Assembly: GCA_021014945.1 (NCBI GenBank)
Contig: MU266352.1
Span: 62,001-126,000 of the forward strand
Reading direction: 5' to 3'
DNA: 64,000 nt
Source: Leucogyrophana mollusca
Taxonomy: Eukaryota > Basidiomycota > Agaricomycetes > Boletales
Numbering within the stretch: the stretch's first letter is position 1; the number at the start of each line of letters is the position of its first letter. Below the pieces are notes generated by a model. That model worked only from the letters and a program-made list of their open reading frames with translations. It did not search any database and was not told where the DNA came from. A program made the translations under genes and the position numbers. Shown here one piece after another: positions 1 through 12,034 of this stretch.

Positions 1-2168
1 CGGAGAATTCCCTTCCTCTGTTATCCAATACGCAAGCTCTCCCTCTTCGGAGACGCTCAGGAGAGTATCATGTTCTTCCCAAGAATTTATACCGCTCCAT
101 GCCATAGGATCCACAGGAAGTACTAACTTCGGAGGGCTAGGCAGTGGTAGTGTATTGTGGGAGTATAAAATTAGCGAAGACTCGGACATATGGACGTGGA
201 CGATGGAGAAATCGGGTGTCAATCCAACGATGAACTCATGACCTGCCTTATACGGTAAGGAAAATAGTGATGTCACTGGAGGAAGAATAAGCATTGACGG
301 GGGGCTTGAGTGAAGAGTCAACACGCTGTCGACGGATGAATACGTCGCAAAAAGTTTGCCTGAATCAAGGTGAGCTGGGACATTAAGGGTAATTTAAAAA
401 CTTACCACCGTCTAAAACTACGATATGGTCCGCGGAGGACCATCGACCGGCGCGAGCCAGATTCGACCCTCCCTGCGTGACTCGCCATACATCTCCTCCA
501 TTTGTACGTACCACGGCCACACCTCTGCCCGCAGGCGTCCTGACGAAGCGTAAGATCTTATATTCTTCTTCGGGCACCCTGGCGAGCCCCTGTACTTGTC
601 GGCGCATGCTGCGATATTGGCCATCGAACAAGCACAAAGGGGACAGCTCGTAAGTGGAAAGAGGATTAGAAGTCACCAGGGTCAATTGCCTCGAATTTGG
701 TTTCGGTAAGAGGCATAGGTACGAAGGAGGTTCCGGAAAGAGGTGCGGGGGAGAGTGGGATATATTGAATTGCCTTAAAAGCGTGGGCGGTCTGCGGTCA
801 ATGTTCTGAGAGTTATTAGTGACATAACCCACCAATTAAGCCCCATAACTTACTGCTACGGCGCTGATAACCATCGAACCGTCGCCAAGGACACGAAGAA
901 ATAGGTCCCAACCCTCGTCCAAGATCTCGTGTAATTTTTGTAGGAGAGTATGGTCCTCCTCCGAAGTTTCATCTAGAATTGCCTTGATTGATCGGCCGAC
1001 GGTCTCTTTATCGAGCCACAGTACCCTGGAATCCTGAGGATACAGAGCATGCTTCGACGCGAGTGAAAATGGTAACGAGGAAAAGAGGTCTAACGAGGCA
1101 TGCAGCTGAAGGCGCTGAGGTGAATCGATGACAGGAGTAAATATGCGTAACGTCGAATCAGATGTGATGGTAAAGAGGGCTGGGTCGTCGCTAAAGCATT
1201 AGCCGGTCAATGAGTGTACCTCACGGAATAGAATTCAGGTGACCTTCTTGAAGCCTGAGAGTGTCGCCAGATTAATTCAGTAACTGGACGTGGATGGGTA
1301 ATGCCTTGCGTTTGCCTCCCCGAAGTCGTCGAGTACAGTCTAACGACATTGTCGCCCTGTAGATCGATGTAACGTCAGTACACTACGGAGAACTCAGGAC
1401 ACGCGTACATGGGACGTTGTCGCAATGTATGTGAGAGTTGGAGAGAATTTTGCCAGAGACGGAGTGATCACACTACACACACGCCAGATGATCAGCGCAA
1501 CAAACATCATGAGCAGCTAGAGTGTCTCGTACGCGGATGACCACTTCTTTGTCCAAGTCAGAAGATCATTTTCTAATATCAACGTATATACTGACAAACC
1601 AAGAAGACTGCCAACAGACAGCAGCCCTGATACAAGTCAGAATAGTGCGGCGAAGAGACGGAGCGGCCATTACCAGATCTACAGTCTAGAGCTGTGATTG
1701 TGTCGCCATCTGGGAGCTCAAGCGAAGAGTGAATTCTCCATGTATCGTTGGCTGTACCAGACAAGGACCAAGCCGCAATACGCGTGGTCATGGAAGCTAC
1801 GATCTACTTCGTGGCCAAAACGAGGTCAGCGAGATAGATGCATAGGGGTAAGGCTCGGGGAGGCCGACCACGCACAACTTTCATTGCGGAGTCCACAGCC
1901 ACGGAGGACACAGTCTGACTCGAATATTGGGTACCTGGGAAGATCTCTCTGAAAGCCAGAACGCGGACGAGGCAGAGCGTGCTGGCGTCAAGCAATACGA
2001 CCGCGTCCGCAGAAGCGAATAGCTGGAAGTAGGGCGTGTCATCACTCTAGGAGGCCTACGATGGCGAGCGAGAGATAAGATACGCACTATGAGGGTGGCA
2101 TGCGGCAGAACGACGTGCTGGAATGGGCTGGCGGGACAACCTGTGAATGTTCTGAGCAGATCAAGCAT
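1..2168 (-). CDS. RAV1: Rav1-like RAVE complex subunit, WD40 N-terminal part (partial, runs off the left edge)
   Basis: Rav1 is the large subunit of the RAVE complex that promotes assembly of the vacuolar V-ATPase in yeast (family knowledge). The ATG at 2168 opens MLDLLRTFTG. Spliced exons then read FASADAVVLLDASTL, LLSVGSLLGLSVYTLILEND, YIATTSHGDNVVRLYSTTS, ALFTITSDSTLRIFTP, DEGWDLFLRVLGDGSM, NIDRRPPTLLRQF and HDTLLSVSEEGELAYW. These are WD40-like blades in the order expected for Rav1/DmX proteins. Introns supported on this strand: 2023-2087, 1804-1875, 1627-1673, about 1469-1532, one near 1390, 1191-1243, 806-853 and 360-405. The donor at 1243 (GTCACC) was chosen because it alone keeps the frame with a normal intron length. 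The C-terminal half lies beyond position 1. Upstream it shares a 400-bp divergent region with the fasciclin gene. The family call rests on recalled similarity, so it is good but not certain. Confidence 0.82.
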
Positions 2169-2568
2169 GGTTGGCAACTTGCGCAGAGTTTTAGATGGAG
2201 TGATGCGAGCTTGTATTTGGGTTCATTCCCAGTGATTTGGGCGGGGAGAAGAAATTAAGGGTAGCCTTGCTTGCCGTCCGTGAGGATTGTGCAAGCTGAC
2301 CTGGCGGGATACAGCCCGTGACTGCCCTCAGGCTTGACTTTTTGCGACCCTCTCTCTCCATTAAATATTTAAATAAAATATTATTTATTTACACCTATGT
2401 ACTCCCCCAAAGCTCTCCGTCATATCACAAGGTCACGGAGCTGCAGACCTGCGCCGTTGACTGCGGCTCTTTCTTTATTACCGTCACCATTACTTTCTTT
2501 ACTACCCTCCTTACCTCCCAGATTCCCCTCTCTTCGTACCGTCGGGGCTGCTAATATCCCCTCTGAAA
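2169..2568. promoter_or_regulatory. Divergent intergenic region between rav1 and the fasciclin-domain gene
   Basis: These 400 bp separate two start codons pointing away from each other, so both promoters must lie here. A strongly AT-rich block at about 2361-2395 (runs of TTAAATATTTAAATAAAAT type) followed by a pyrimidine-rich stretch lies 170-200 bp upstream of the fasciclin ATG and could serve as its core promoter. No specific factor site is claimed. Confidence 0.45.
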
Positions 2569-5391
2569 ATGCGCCTCTCAGGCTGCATTCCGCTCTCTGT
2601 CTTTGCTCTCGTGTCTCTGGCAAATTCTGCGCAGCTTCCATGGGATTCACAACCAACCATACAGTCCAAAACTCTGGTCGATGTTCTCAGCGCAGACGAG
2701 GACTACACCCTACTCATTTCATTATTGCAAAGAGCCAGGCTTATACCAACATTGAACAAACTCAACGGAAGCACTTTCTTCGCGCCAACAAACAGCGCAA
2801 TTGAACGTCACTCGCGCACCAATTCTCTCTGGCGAGATTCTCTTGCTCAGGATGATACATTACTTGGGGACAATTTGCAAGAGAAGCTACGCCAACAGCT
2901 GTTCTATCACCTCCTTAATTGCTCAGTGACTGATTTACCTACGGAGTCAAGTACACGCATACTCAAGACACTCCACTTCCCCAAGCCGTCCGTGGATCCA
3001 CCAACAAATGAGCCTCCACCGTATCCTCCGTGGATGCCGCTGCCTGAAAGTACCCTCGGCAACGAGCCACAACTTCTGAGACTCGCAGTGAGAGACAAGG
3101 TGGCGTACGTTGGAGTCGATGCGTTTGGCAAGGGAGGGGTTGAGGTCATAAAGGAGAAAGTGGAAGCTGTAAACGGGATCGTATATGGCGTTGCCGACGT
3201 GCTTGAGGTTCCTCCAGATCTAGGTCAGCACACCTTTTTTGCAATTAGGTAGGCTCTAATGCGCCTTCAGGAGGCGTGGTGGCCAACCAGCCATCGGTTT
3301 CATATTTTCACAAGATTTTGACACCGGAAATACAGAAAGTACTCAACACCACTTCCGAGCTCACCTTATTCATGCCCGTGGATGATGCGTGGAAAGCCCT
3401 CGACAAACTTGAACGAAGATACCTGGAGAGCGAATTCGCTACGGATGATCTCAAGCGGATACTAGACATGCATGCTGTCATCGCGAAAGATGTCAAATGG
3501 TCCGGTTCTTTCCAGTCCGGGGTCAATTGTACGTTGTGGGGTCTTGTCTCCTCGCTGACTTTTCTGATCTTGGGTGTAGTAACGACTGCATACGGCACCG
3601 AACTTGAAGTTGTGGTATCCTCAGATAATACATCGATATCAGGTGCACAGCTCGTGCAGCCGGACATTTACGCAAGCAACGGTGTCTTGCATCTCGTATC
3701 CTCTCTGCTGGTGCCCCCTGGCGCGTTTCAGTTGACGCCGGAGAAATATCTCCTTACACTCAACTGCACGACTTTCATTTCGCTCTTGCATTCCGTCAAC
3801 CTTGCCCATCTCATCAATGACACCGAGACGCAATACACCATACTGGCACCCAAAGACGATGTGTTTTCTGTTTTCGCGGAGAACGGCCTACCAAAGCCGG
3901 GTAGCAACGAGCTGAAGAGACTCTTGCAATACCACTTCCTTCCTGGAAAGTGGTCTCCCAAGAAACTAAAGGACGGGATGCTACTCGAGAGCGTGCTGCA
4001 GGAACCAGGCCTGGATATGGGTAGGCAGGTGATGCAGGTTGAGGCCAGCAATGGCGAGAAGAAAAACAGTGATTCGATGCACATCAGGTTCGGTGGGGCC
4101 GGGGTCATAGGCGAATGCAGTAAGTCAGATTATTCACCCATCAGCTCAAAATTGTTGACCATGGTTGACAGTCGAGATTAACAATACCGTGATATACTTC
4201 GTGTCCCGCCCTCTCGAACCGCCGGTCGACCCCCTTCAGACCGCGTTACCTTTCCTTGACCTATCCTCCTTCCTTGCTGCCATTTTTTCGACCTCGCTGG
4301 CGGATGCAATCAAGAAGCAAGGCAGAACGACTTTCCTCATCCCCCACAACAGTGCTTTCAAACGGCTGGGCCTACTCGTCAGCGAGCACTTACTCGCAGC
4401 CTCTTCGAAATCTGACCTGGAGAATGTCATTTTGCATCACATCATCGACGAGGTCGTTTATTCTGGTGATCTAGTCAACGGTTCCCAGCGCACTTTTGGT
4501 ACTCTCGAAGGATCAGACTTGCAACTGGAGCGTCCAGGGAACGGATCGGTCATTGTGAGCGCGAGCGGTGGCTGGGCTGGCATGCGCGGCGCGTTATATC
4601 CGCAAAATCTGCTCACCGAGACCGGCGTTATACACGAATTGTCGGACGTGATGATTCCTCGATCAGTCGAGCTCAACGTAGGGAAACTGATGAAGGCAGC
4701 GAAAGCAACAACGATGGTTAGCATGGTGGTGAAAGCGGGGTTTGACTGGATCCTAAATAGCACCGCGCCTCCTGAAGGGTCGCAGTGGGCAGACCAAGGT
4801 CTCGGTGGGGCGAGCTGGACGCTGTTGTGCCCTACAGATGACGCGTTCAAGAAGTTCAACCTGACGAAATTATTCGAGGATACTGACACCCTCCGCGCAA
4901 TTGTCAGTCAGCATCTGGTGCTCACTCCTCCATCGAACGGAGGCCCCGGTTCTTTCAACGTCTATGATGTGTTGAACAATAACCAGCCACTACCGCTCGA
5001 CGACCTAGGCACATACTCGACACTTTTGTCACCGTCCTCTGCATACGGGGACATCGTTTTCAGAGAGCTGGATGACAAGTCCACCTCCGGCTACATGGTT
5101 GGTATCAAAGGTGCCCGAGGCACAGATGGTAAAGCCGACTGGGCGCGTGTGCTCACGTGGGGTCGAGCGACGACGGGGGGCGGCACAGGCGGTGTGATAC
5201 AAATCGACCGCCTCCTCGTGCCTTATCAGCCACCATGGTGGATTGAATACGGTGCCCCCTCGGTCGTCGGTGGAACGGGCATAGTCCTGATTTGCTTGTT
5301 CTTCTACGGTGTTCGCATAGTGTGGAGACGGGACACGACGGAGGCTACGTATGAACCAGTGGGTGGGTTTGGACCAGACGATGAATCATAA
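2569..5391 (+). CDS. Multi-fasciclin (FAS1) domain type I membrane protein
   Basis: Four exons (2569-3223, 3271-3528, 3580-4119, 4172-5391) give 890 residues. An N-terminal signal peptide (about residues 1-20, MRLSGCIPLSVFALVSLANS) is followed by five FAS1-like units starting near residues 34, 225, 358, 510 and 652. Each carries the typical core such as TFFAPTNSAI, TLFMPVDDAW, TILAPKDDVF, TFLIPHNSAF or LLCPTDDAF. A single membrane helix sits near residues 852-870 (GTGIVLICLFFYGVRIVW) with a short cytoplasmic tail. Many N-x-S/T sites suggest N-glycosylation. FAS1 domains mediate adhesion in animals; fungal multi-FAS1 membrane proteins are mostly uncharacterised and some are vacuolar, so a surface or vacuolar role is inference. 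The second intron is exactly 51 nt and has no stop in frame (see findings). The gene shares its upstream region with rav1. Confidence 0.9.
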
Positions 5392-5708
5392 CCGCATTAT
5401 ATGGAACTAATATGTCATCTGTACTATGGCGTGTAAGATATTTTACCTATTTTATAGACTAGAGCACATAAACGATTGGCTCTGCCGCGCTGTGCTTATC
5501 ATGCTACATATTTTTTTCAGCTGTTTTGTCTGCGGAGGAGAAGGAGTTTGATCGGATAGATCGGCTGACCAGTCCTCAATCATATGCAATAGCAATTGCT
5601 GAATATATACTCTGGGTGGTCAAGGCATAGTCGGAACACCGCAACCTACGCCTTTCTTTCTTTGTCTCTGCCTTTCTCAACCGTTACCCTCCTTTGCACA
5701 TACCCACC
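5392..5708. promoter_or_regulatory. Intergenic region with TATA-like element upstream of the mitochondrial carrier
   Basis: Between the fasciclin stop and the carrier ATG. A TATA-like ATATATA at 5603-5609 lies about 100 bp upstream of the ATG, and the last 70 bp are CT-rich (CTTTCTTTCTTTG type), as is common in fungal leaders. The proximal half probably holds the 3' UTR of the fasciclin gene. Confidence 0.35.
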
Positions 5709-7106
5709 ATGGTCAGTGCTGCGGCCTGGGGCCTATGGATTGAGCTGACGCGACCGTTTAGAGCAGTGAAGCACCAGCTGTGGAGGAGACAAAGAATTCG
5801 GCGATTGACAATGCAAAGTCTTTCATCGCAGGAGGATTTGGAGGCGTGTCTGCAGTGCTAGTGGGTGAGAAGGATGGGCTGCCGTGCTCCAGACCACACA
5901 CTCATTCACTCTAGGTCACCCTTTCGATTTGACCAAGACGCGACTGCAAACGGCTGCTCCTGGAGTGTACACAGGTGCAATCGACGTAGTGAGGAAGACG
6001 CTAGCCAGGGATGGAGTTACAGGGTGAGTCCTGTCGTTCTCATGGATGTGGGTCGAATGCTCAAGTATTCTGCGAAAGAATGTACCGCGGTATGGTACCC
6101 CCGCTGCTCGGAGTTACGCCCATCTTTGCCGTGTCGTTTTGGGTATGCTCTCTGAGGCGAGTTCGAATTCGTGATCACTGATCTGCTCCTCTTCAGGCCT
6201 ACGATGCTTCGAAGAAGTTGATATTTTCCCTCACTCCCAATCGCAAAACCGAAACCCTATCTACCGCGGAACTCGCGACGGCGGGTTTCCTGTCTGCTGT
6301 TCCGACCACGCTTGTAACCGCTCCCGTAGAGCGGGCCAAAGTGCTGCTGCAGGTGGGTTCTCATTCGGCACCGCTCTGAGTTCTGAGCCTAGTGCTCAAG
6401 GAAGTTAGGTGCAAGGGCAAGGGGGTTCATCTCAGCAGTACAAAGGCGTCTTCGATGTCATGAGGCATCTATACAAAGAGGGTGGAATACGGAGCATATT
6501 CCGAGGGACAGGCGCTACACTCGCTCGTGACGGCCCTGGTAGTGCTGCGTAAGTTAACCCGTGTTTTCAGAGGCCATTCGTCACTAAGGGTGTTTGTTGA
6601 ATACCTAGGTACTTCGCTGCATATGAAGTCACGAAGAAGGCTTTAACAAGCGGAGATTCCTCGTCAGAGCTCAATCTCGGAGCAATCATCCTCGCTGGTG
6701 GCACCGCTGGAGTAGCTATGTGGTCACTGGCAATTCCACCCGACGTGAGCAAGAAGAAACCGTGCAATCACATGCAAAGTTTTGACGTGTTGCTATAGGT
6801 TCTGAAGTCAAGACTGCAGTCAGCACCTACAGGGACCTATTCGGGTTTCTTCGACTGTGCACAGAAGACGATAGCACAGGATGGGGTCACGGCCTTGTGG
6901 AAAGGCTTTGGTCCAGCCATGGCGAGGGTAAGCTTGGTTGTCATCTCCTCCCAGGCCGAAAGCTCACTTTTACCTCAGGCATTCCCTGCCAACGCAGCGA
7001 CATTCGTAAGTGCCCACGTTAATGATATTGGTTCGGCGAACTGATTCGGTGTTCTGCGTAGCTCGGAGTGGAGGCATCACGGAAACTCATGGACAAGTTC
7101 TTTTAG
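5709..7106 (+). CDS. Mitochondrial carrier, carnitine/acylcarnitine type (CACT/Crc1/AcuH-like)
   Basis: Ten exons encode 303 residues of an SLC25 carrier. The three carrier signatures are visible: PFDLTK at about 38-43, PVERAK at about 136-141 and PPDVLK at about 235-240. The stretch GMVPPLLGVTPIFAVSFWAYD is characteristic of carnitine/acylcarnitine carriers, which import acylcarnitines across the inner membrane for fatty-acid and acetyl-unit use in mitochondria (family knowledge). The first coding exon is only the ATG (5709-5711): a GTCAGT donor follows at once and the next exon (5762-5864) opens SSEAPAVEETKNSAIDNAKS. Other exons: 5915-6023, 6079-6142, 6197-6352, 6409-6548, 6609-6744, 6799-6927, 6979-7005, 7062-7106. 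Exon lengths total 912 nt, a whole number of codons. Substrate is inferred by similarity only. Confidence 0.9.
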
Positions 7107-7589
7107 GACATGATAGATTTGATGGAATAGATGAGAGGAGGCGGTAATCCTTTCCATGGGCATCTTGATGGTTTCCGAATATCGAGTTCCACCATAAAGA
7201 AGCTGCAGTGGAACTGGACTTACTGTGTGAACTGCTGAAAGGTAATGTCGACCGGTCACTTGAGCCATCATTCTTTCCTGCTACACTACAATGCAAGTGG
7301 GGTTATTTCGTTGTCCCGTGTGGTACCTCTGGAATCTCGATAACCTTCACCCCGAGCCCGATACCCATTTCCCAATGCGTGCTGTAAATGGAAGGTCATC
7401 CGAAACCGGTTTCGCGAAGATCATTTCTCCTTTCGAGAGTTGCATGTTGCATCCAGAACCATTCGTCCTGTAGACTCAACGTTTAGAAACTCTTTCTGAT
7501 ATTAGTATACTTGACTCGTCTCATCCCGTTCTCTCCTCGAATAATCTGGAAATCATTGACAGTGTGGACTCTTAGGAGACTACTTCACA
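7107..7589. other. Intergenic region, carrier to first dynamin
   Basis: 483 bp holding the 3' end of the carrier transcript and the promoter of the first dynamin gene. No further gene, RNA or clear core promoter element was recognised. Confidence 0.4.
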
Positions 7590-10500
7590 ATGCCAGACAT
7601 GGATTCTTCCATCTCGAAGCTCTCCGAAAGCAAGTACGCCGTGCGTCGCAAGGAGTTATTAGGCTTGGTGAAGCAACTTAGGGCTGTCGGGTGAGTATTC
7701 CTGGTCGTCCTTCGTTACTATTTCTCACATGCTTTAGTGCTCAAACGGACCTCGACCTTCCGCGGATTGCAGTCATTGGCAATCAAAGCGCAGGTTAGTC
7801 AGTCATCTTATCTATGGTTTGGGCGTCATATGCACATCATCTGTTGCAGGCAAATCCAGTGTTGTAGAGGCTATATCTGGGGTTTGTCGTTGGCCTCACA
7901 CCTGTAGGATGTCATGAAAGTCACCTTTCCTCCAGATCACGGTTCCGCGAGATGCAGGAACGTGCACTCGATGCCCCATGGAATGTCGGATGTCGTCCTC
8001 GGAGCGTCCCTGGTCCTGTCAAATCTCCATTCGTTGGGAATACGACGAGCTTGGAAATCTGCTGAAAGATGTCTCCGAAGTTCCGTTCGGAAATATCATC
8101 AAAGATAAAGCCGACGTAGAACTCACCTTGCGTTGTGCACAGGCGGCTGTGCTTAACCCAAGCGTATCCGCCACCCAATTCCAAGGGATGAAAGCCGAGG
8201 AACTTAAGCGCTTCAAGGGCAAACCCTTGCCGTTTTCTCGGAATGTTGTCTGCGTTGATTTAGAGGGTCCAGATTTAACCGACCTGTCTTTCATTGACCT
8301 TCCCGGTAAGTTTTACACAATTTTGTGAGGCATAACGGCCATTAATCTTTCACTTGCCAGGCATCATCCAGAATGCCGAACCAGATATCGTAAACCTTGT
8401 CGAAGATCTTGTCGTGTCCCATATAAAAGGGAATACTATAATATTAGTAGCGCTACCAATGACAGGTAAACTATCTAGGAAGCTCCTCGCTCCTGTCTCA
8501 TGCGCATTTCTTTAGACGACATCGAAAACCAAAAGGCTCTTCGACTGGCCCGCCAGATAGATGGCGATGGACACCGGACAATTGGTTGGTCAGAGGCATG
8601 TTATTATAGGGGGCCTTCTGCTGATCTCTTCATCACAGGCGTTTTGACTAAGCCAGACATGCTTGGTTCAGGATCGACGAAAGCTCGGGAGCTTTGGATG
8701 GATGTGATCGAGGGCCGCCGACACATTCTTACGCATGGCTACTACTGCACACGGCAGCCTGACGATGCTGATAGGACTGAAGGCATATCGACTGCCCAAG
8801 CGCGAATTCAAGAGTCTACATTTTTCCGCACCACACCCCCTTGGTCCGGTTCAACACAGACTCATCGTTTCGGAACGAGTAACCTTGTCAACGCCTTGAG
8901 CGCCCAGCTCGTTCAAATGATCAATGACATGTATGTCCGCTTTGAAGTCTCTAGTATGCTTTTACTTACTTGGAGACCTAGGCTTCCGAACATTCGGTCG
9001 GACGCTGCACAGCTTCTCGCTGCATGTCAAAGCAAACTGTCCAGCATACCGAAAGCTATCGAAGCCGACCCCGCGAGTCACATGATGAATTTAGTTGCGG
9101 ATTTTTGTGCCACAATTGATCGTTATGTACGGGGAGGAGCAGACGCGAGCATCTTAATTCAAGGCAACAGAACGTCTTTCACAGCGTTCAAGCACGTGAT
9201 ACGAAGCTCGGCGCCCAATTTCATTCCCTATCGAAAAGCTGGCGATAATCAGAGCGCATTTCAGAATCATCTGGGCGATGGCACAGATGAAGGCCCAGAG
9301 GAAGGCCTGAATAGTTTACAGAAGCCTCTTTACCTTCAGGATATGCGAGAGCTTATTGAGAGGCAAGCTTCCCCTCAACCGTAAGAGCCTGAATGTCACT
9401 CACCGACTTTGTCAGGTCTCGCACAAGAGAACTTCCAGGAAATATCCCGTTCCCGGCCAAGGTGACGCTCATTGATGCGTTCCAGGTAACATGGGAATCA
9501 GCTGCATCCGAATGCTCGGAACAAATACGGAAGTCCTTGCTAAGCCTTCTCCTCAACTGTGTCAAGGACCAATTTGAGCGCTATGGAAACCTCAAAGCCC
9601 ACTTGCAGTAAGTGCTGTGGCGTCACACAGATATTCAGATAGGCTCATGGACTACGTCTTAGGATTCTCATTCCAGAGCTGGTCAGCTTGCATTATGACC
9701 GCTGCATCGTGCGTATTCAAGAGCAGCTTGAGATGGAACGTACACCATTCACTCAGAACACGCACTACTTGGAGACTTGTACGGAGAAATGGATGAAAAA
9801 ATACAAAGAAGAGCGCGCTGGCAAGATCGTTGCACCACTCGAGTCCTCGGCAAAACGTCAAAAGGTGACTGCCAATTGTAAGCATGTTGTTCACAGAGAC
9901 CGGGGCTTATTTTGCTAATGTCGACTTTGCTGACCTTGGCAGCCTTGCAGTCCACGCCGGCACCACCCGCTCAAGACATTTGGGGCGACTTCGAAGATAC
10001 TTGGGGCACCTTCACTCAACCTAATCAGAATATGTCGTCTGTCTCCGGTGCTCCTCCGACTCCCCCCGCATTTGGATTGTCAGCGCAACCAAAAAACGGT
10101 TTTTCCGGCTCAAAGCCCGCACCTAAAGCATCCCAAGCATCAAAAAGCACCACATCTCAGGTAATTAAGTCCTGTGCCGCTTCGCGACGGCGTGCCTAAA
10201 TTACTACAGAAGCAAAAGGACGGTTCCACCCTCTGTAATCCTGCAATTATATCGCCTACTTCTGTGAACGCGGTTCCGAGGCCTCAAACCGCGAGTTCTA
10301 CGACTAATGTGACAGGAAGGACTCCTGATCCTGGCGCGGTTGAAGAAGTCCTCGCAGGTCTCAACAAGCTGGGCTATCATGGAATAACGTACGAAGACCT
10401 TGCAAGGCTTCTCCCCCCTGACGAGTATGAGACCGAGCTCCGTGTCATGGCGGAAGTGCGTGGATATTTCCAGGTCGCGTACAAGGTTTGCCATCGTCAC

Positions 10501-10774
10501 TGTATCCAACCTATTCCAACCTAACCCCGTTTGTCCACAGAGAGTCATAGATACAATTCCGTCACTACTAGATCTGCTCTTCGTGAAGGCAGTTGGGAAA
10601 GCGCTCCAGTCGTATTTGATCACCAAACTGGGTATTGGGACAGCAAATTCGAGTGAGAGGTTAGCTATGTATGTGGCGGAGGATCCTCACGTCGTGTCTC
10701 TTCGTGAAGAGCTGATCGCAAAGAAGAAGAGGCTAGAGGTTGTCGAGGTTGAGCTTCGTAACTTTGGTTTGTAA
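7590..10774 (+). CDS. Mx-like dynamin-family GTPase, copy 1
   Basis: Thirteen exons give 846 residues. GTPase motifs: P-loop GNQSAGKSS (48-56), switch I ITVPRDAGTCTRCP (64-77), DLPG (184-187) and TKPD (248-251). The TRCP form of switch I is closer to animal Mx proteins than to Vps1/Dnm1 dynamins. A middle/stalk region follows, then a Pro/Ser/Gln-rich insert around 600-690 encoded by exons 10-11, and a C-terminal GTPase effector domain (about 755-846, ending ELRNFGL). Dynamins self-assemble on membranes and use GTP to remodel them; the specific target here is unknown. Exons: 7590-7690, 7738-7793, 7850-7881, 7936-8305, 8361-8465, 8516-8584, 8639-8930, 8982-9362, 9416-9607, 9663-9877, 9943-10160, 10210-10485, 10541-10774. 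Intron 8 (9363-9415) is GC-AG. It forms a tandem pair with the gene at 12035. Confidence 0.92.
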
Positions 10775-11484
10775 GACTTTCACGATAATGCAAAGCCTTG
10801 GGCCAGATGGTCTGGTTCTACTCCGTGCGCTACAAAGCATCGCCCTTGCTCGACAAGGTTTCTCGTCAGCCTCCATCCTCTTGGCACCGGCGACTTCCGG
10901 TGGTGATGAACAGCAAACGGTATTTTCAAGTTGCAACGCTAACTACGTTACATGGTTGCTCAACTGGCGTCGTAACGTAGTGATGTCCATTTCGATGTGA
11001 TGCTAATGCGGGGAGAGCGCACGCCTCCGACAAAGGTACGTTTGTCATACCCCTACAGCGGCTACCTTGTGTCCTGTCTGTAATGGCGAATCATCGAGTC
11101 CTCACCCTGCCCCACCATCTCACAACAACCCCGACCCGTGACATGGTCGAATTAGAAGTTGAAAGGAAAGATAAGGAGGTCTCAGCACATACTAGGTACT
11201 CCCTACGGTGTGTATGGGTGTGTTACTCTCACTGTAACACCATCCTGCACGATCCACGAACCGCTCCGGCGCCCTAATTGCGCATGCCGAACGGCTTAGG
11301 ATCTACAACTGGAGTGATCCTGGATGACTCACTGCGCGCCACGTGAATGACACTCCCAAAGCCCAGACGCCTTTCGCGTATGTCTCAAACAACCAACCAG
11401 TGCCCTACCACCATGAACCGCAAAATACGCAAGGACCACGGAGCGAGACGGGCGAAACACGTTTTCGGTGAGCTTGTTGCACCC

Positions 11485-11680
11485 CACACAAGGCAGGCGA
11501 ACCCACAGTGCACGAGGAGAGCGCACCCCAAACGAGGGAGGCGCACCCAACCGTACACCCTGGAGGAGTCCAATGCACTCCCGACGAGGCGGGTGCATAT
11601 CTGACAAGACTGGCGCGCCCCTGACAAGGCAGGCGCACCGGCCCAGGCGAAGTAGGCGCACCCTGGACGAAGCAGTAGAT
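11485..11680. repeat. Degenerate 20-bp minisatellite
   Basis: Units of about 20 bp related to GACRAGGCAGGCGCACCCCT start near 11486, 11511, 11531, 11583, 11603, 11623 and 11643. A more diverged pair of units fills 11551-11582. The 20-nt spacing is exact for several neighbours. It lies in the spacer between the two dynamin genes. Confidence 0.75.
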
Positions 11681-11941
11681 CAGGGGTCCTGGGTATCTCT
11701 CTTCTTACTATCTCGTATCCCAGTAGAATCACTAGCTGTAGGCCCCCTGTCACATAGTAACGCGTAAATCCACGATTGCCCTTTCCTTTGTGTCCAGCAA
11801 GGTTTCTGCGTACGCGTGCGGCACATCCCGAGTTTCTATGCAGGCTTTGAGGTGTGCCGTCCACGTAAAGGCGTTACCATGCCCAGCCATCACTCTTTGT
11901 AATGTGTTCACGACAATGTCAGGCCACCCGAGAGGCAATCC

Positions 11942-11948
11942 TATTTAA
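11942..11948 (+). promoter_or_regulatory. TATA-like element upstream of dynamin copy 2
   Basis: TATTTAA about 90 bp upstream of the ATG at 12035, followed by a CT-rich leader. Position and sequence fit a core promoter; no experimental support. Confidence 0.3.
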
Positions 11949-12034
11949 CCCCTCAAGTTGCTCCCCTTCATCCTACTCATCTTTCACCCATATTATCTCC
12001 AACCGGCGTATCATACAGTCAAGCTCAGTCAGAC

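Larger units (their letters stand above)
10775..12034. other. Spacer between tandem dynamin genes
   Basis: 1.26 kb with no recognisable gene. It contains the 20-bp degenerate tandem repeat at 11485-11680. Long open frames on both strands across that repeat are products of its stop-poor GC-rich unit. The last 100 bp are CT-rich leader of copy 2. Confidence 0.5.

Noticed and set aside
9363..9415. GT donor near 9381 for dynamin intron 8
   Set aside because: It gives a 35-nt intron, far below the 42-65 nt range here, and adds residues absent from copy 2.
11329..11864. Several long open frames on both strands of the spacer between the dynamins
   Set aside because: They run across the GC-rich 20-bp minisatellite, whose unit lacks stops in most frames; composition and repetition explain them.
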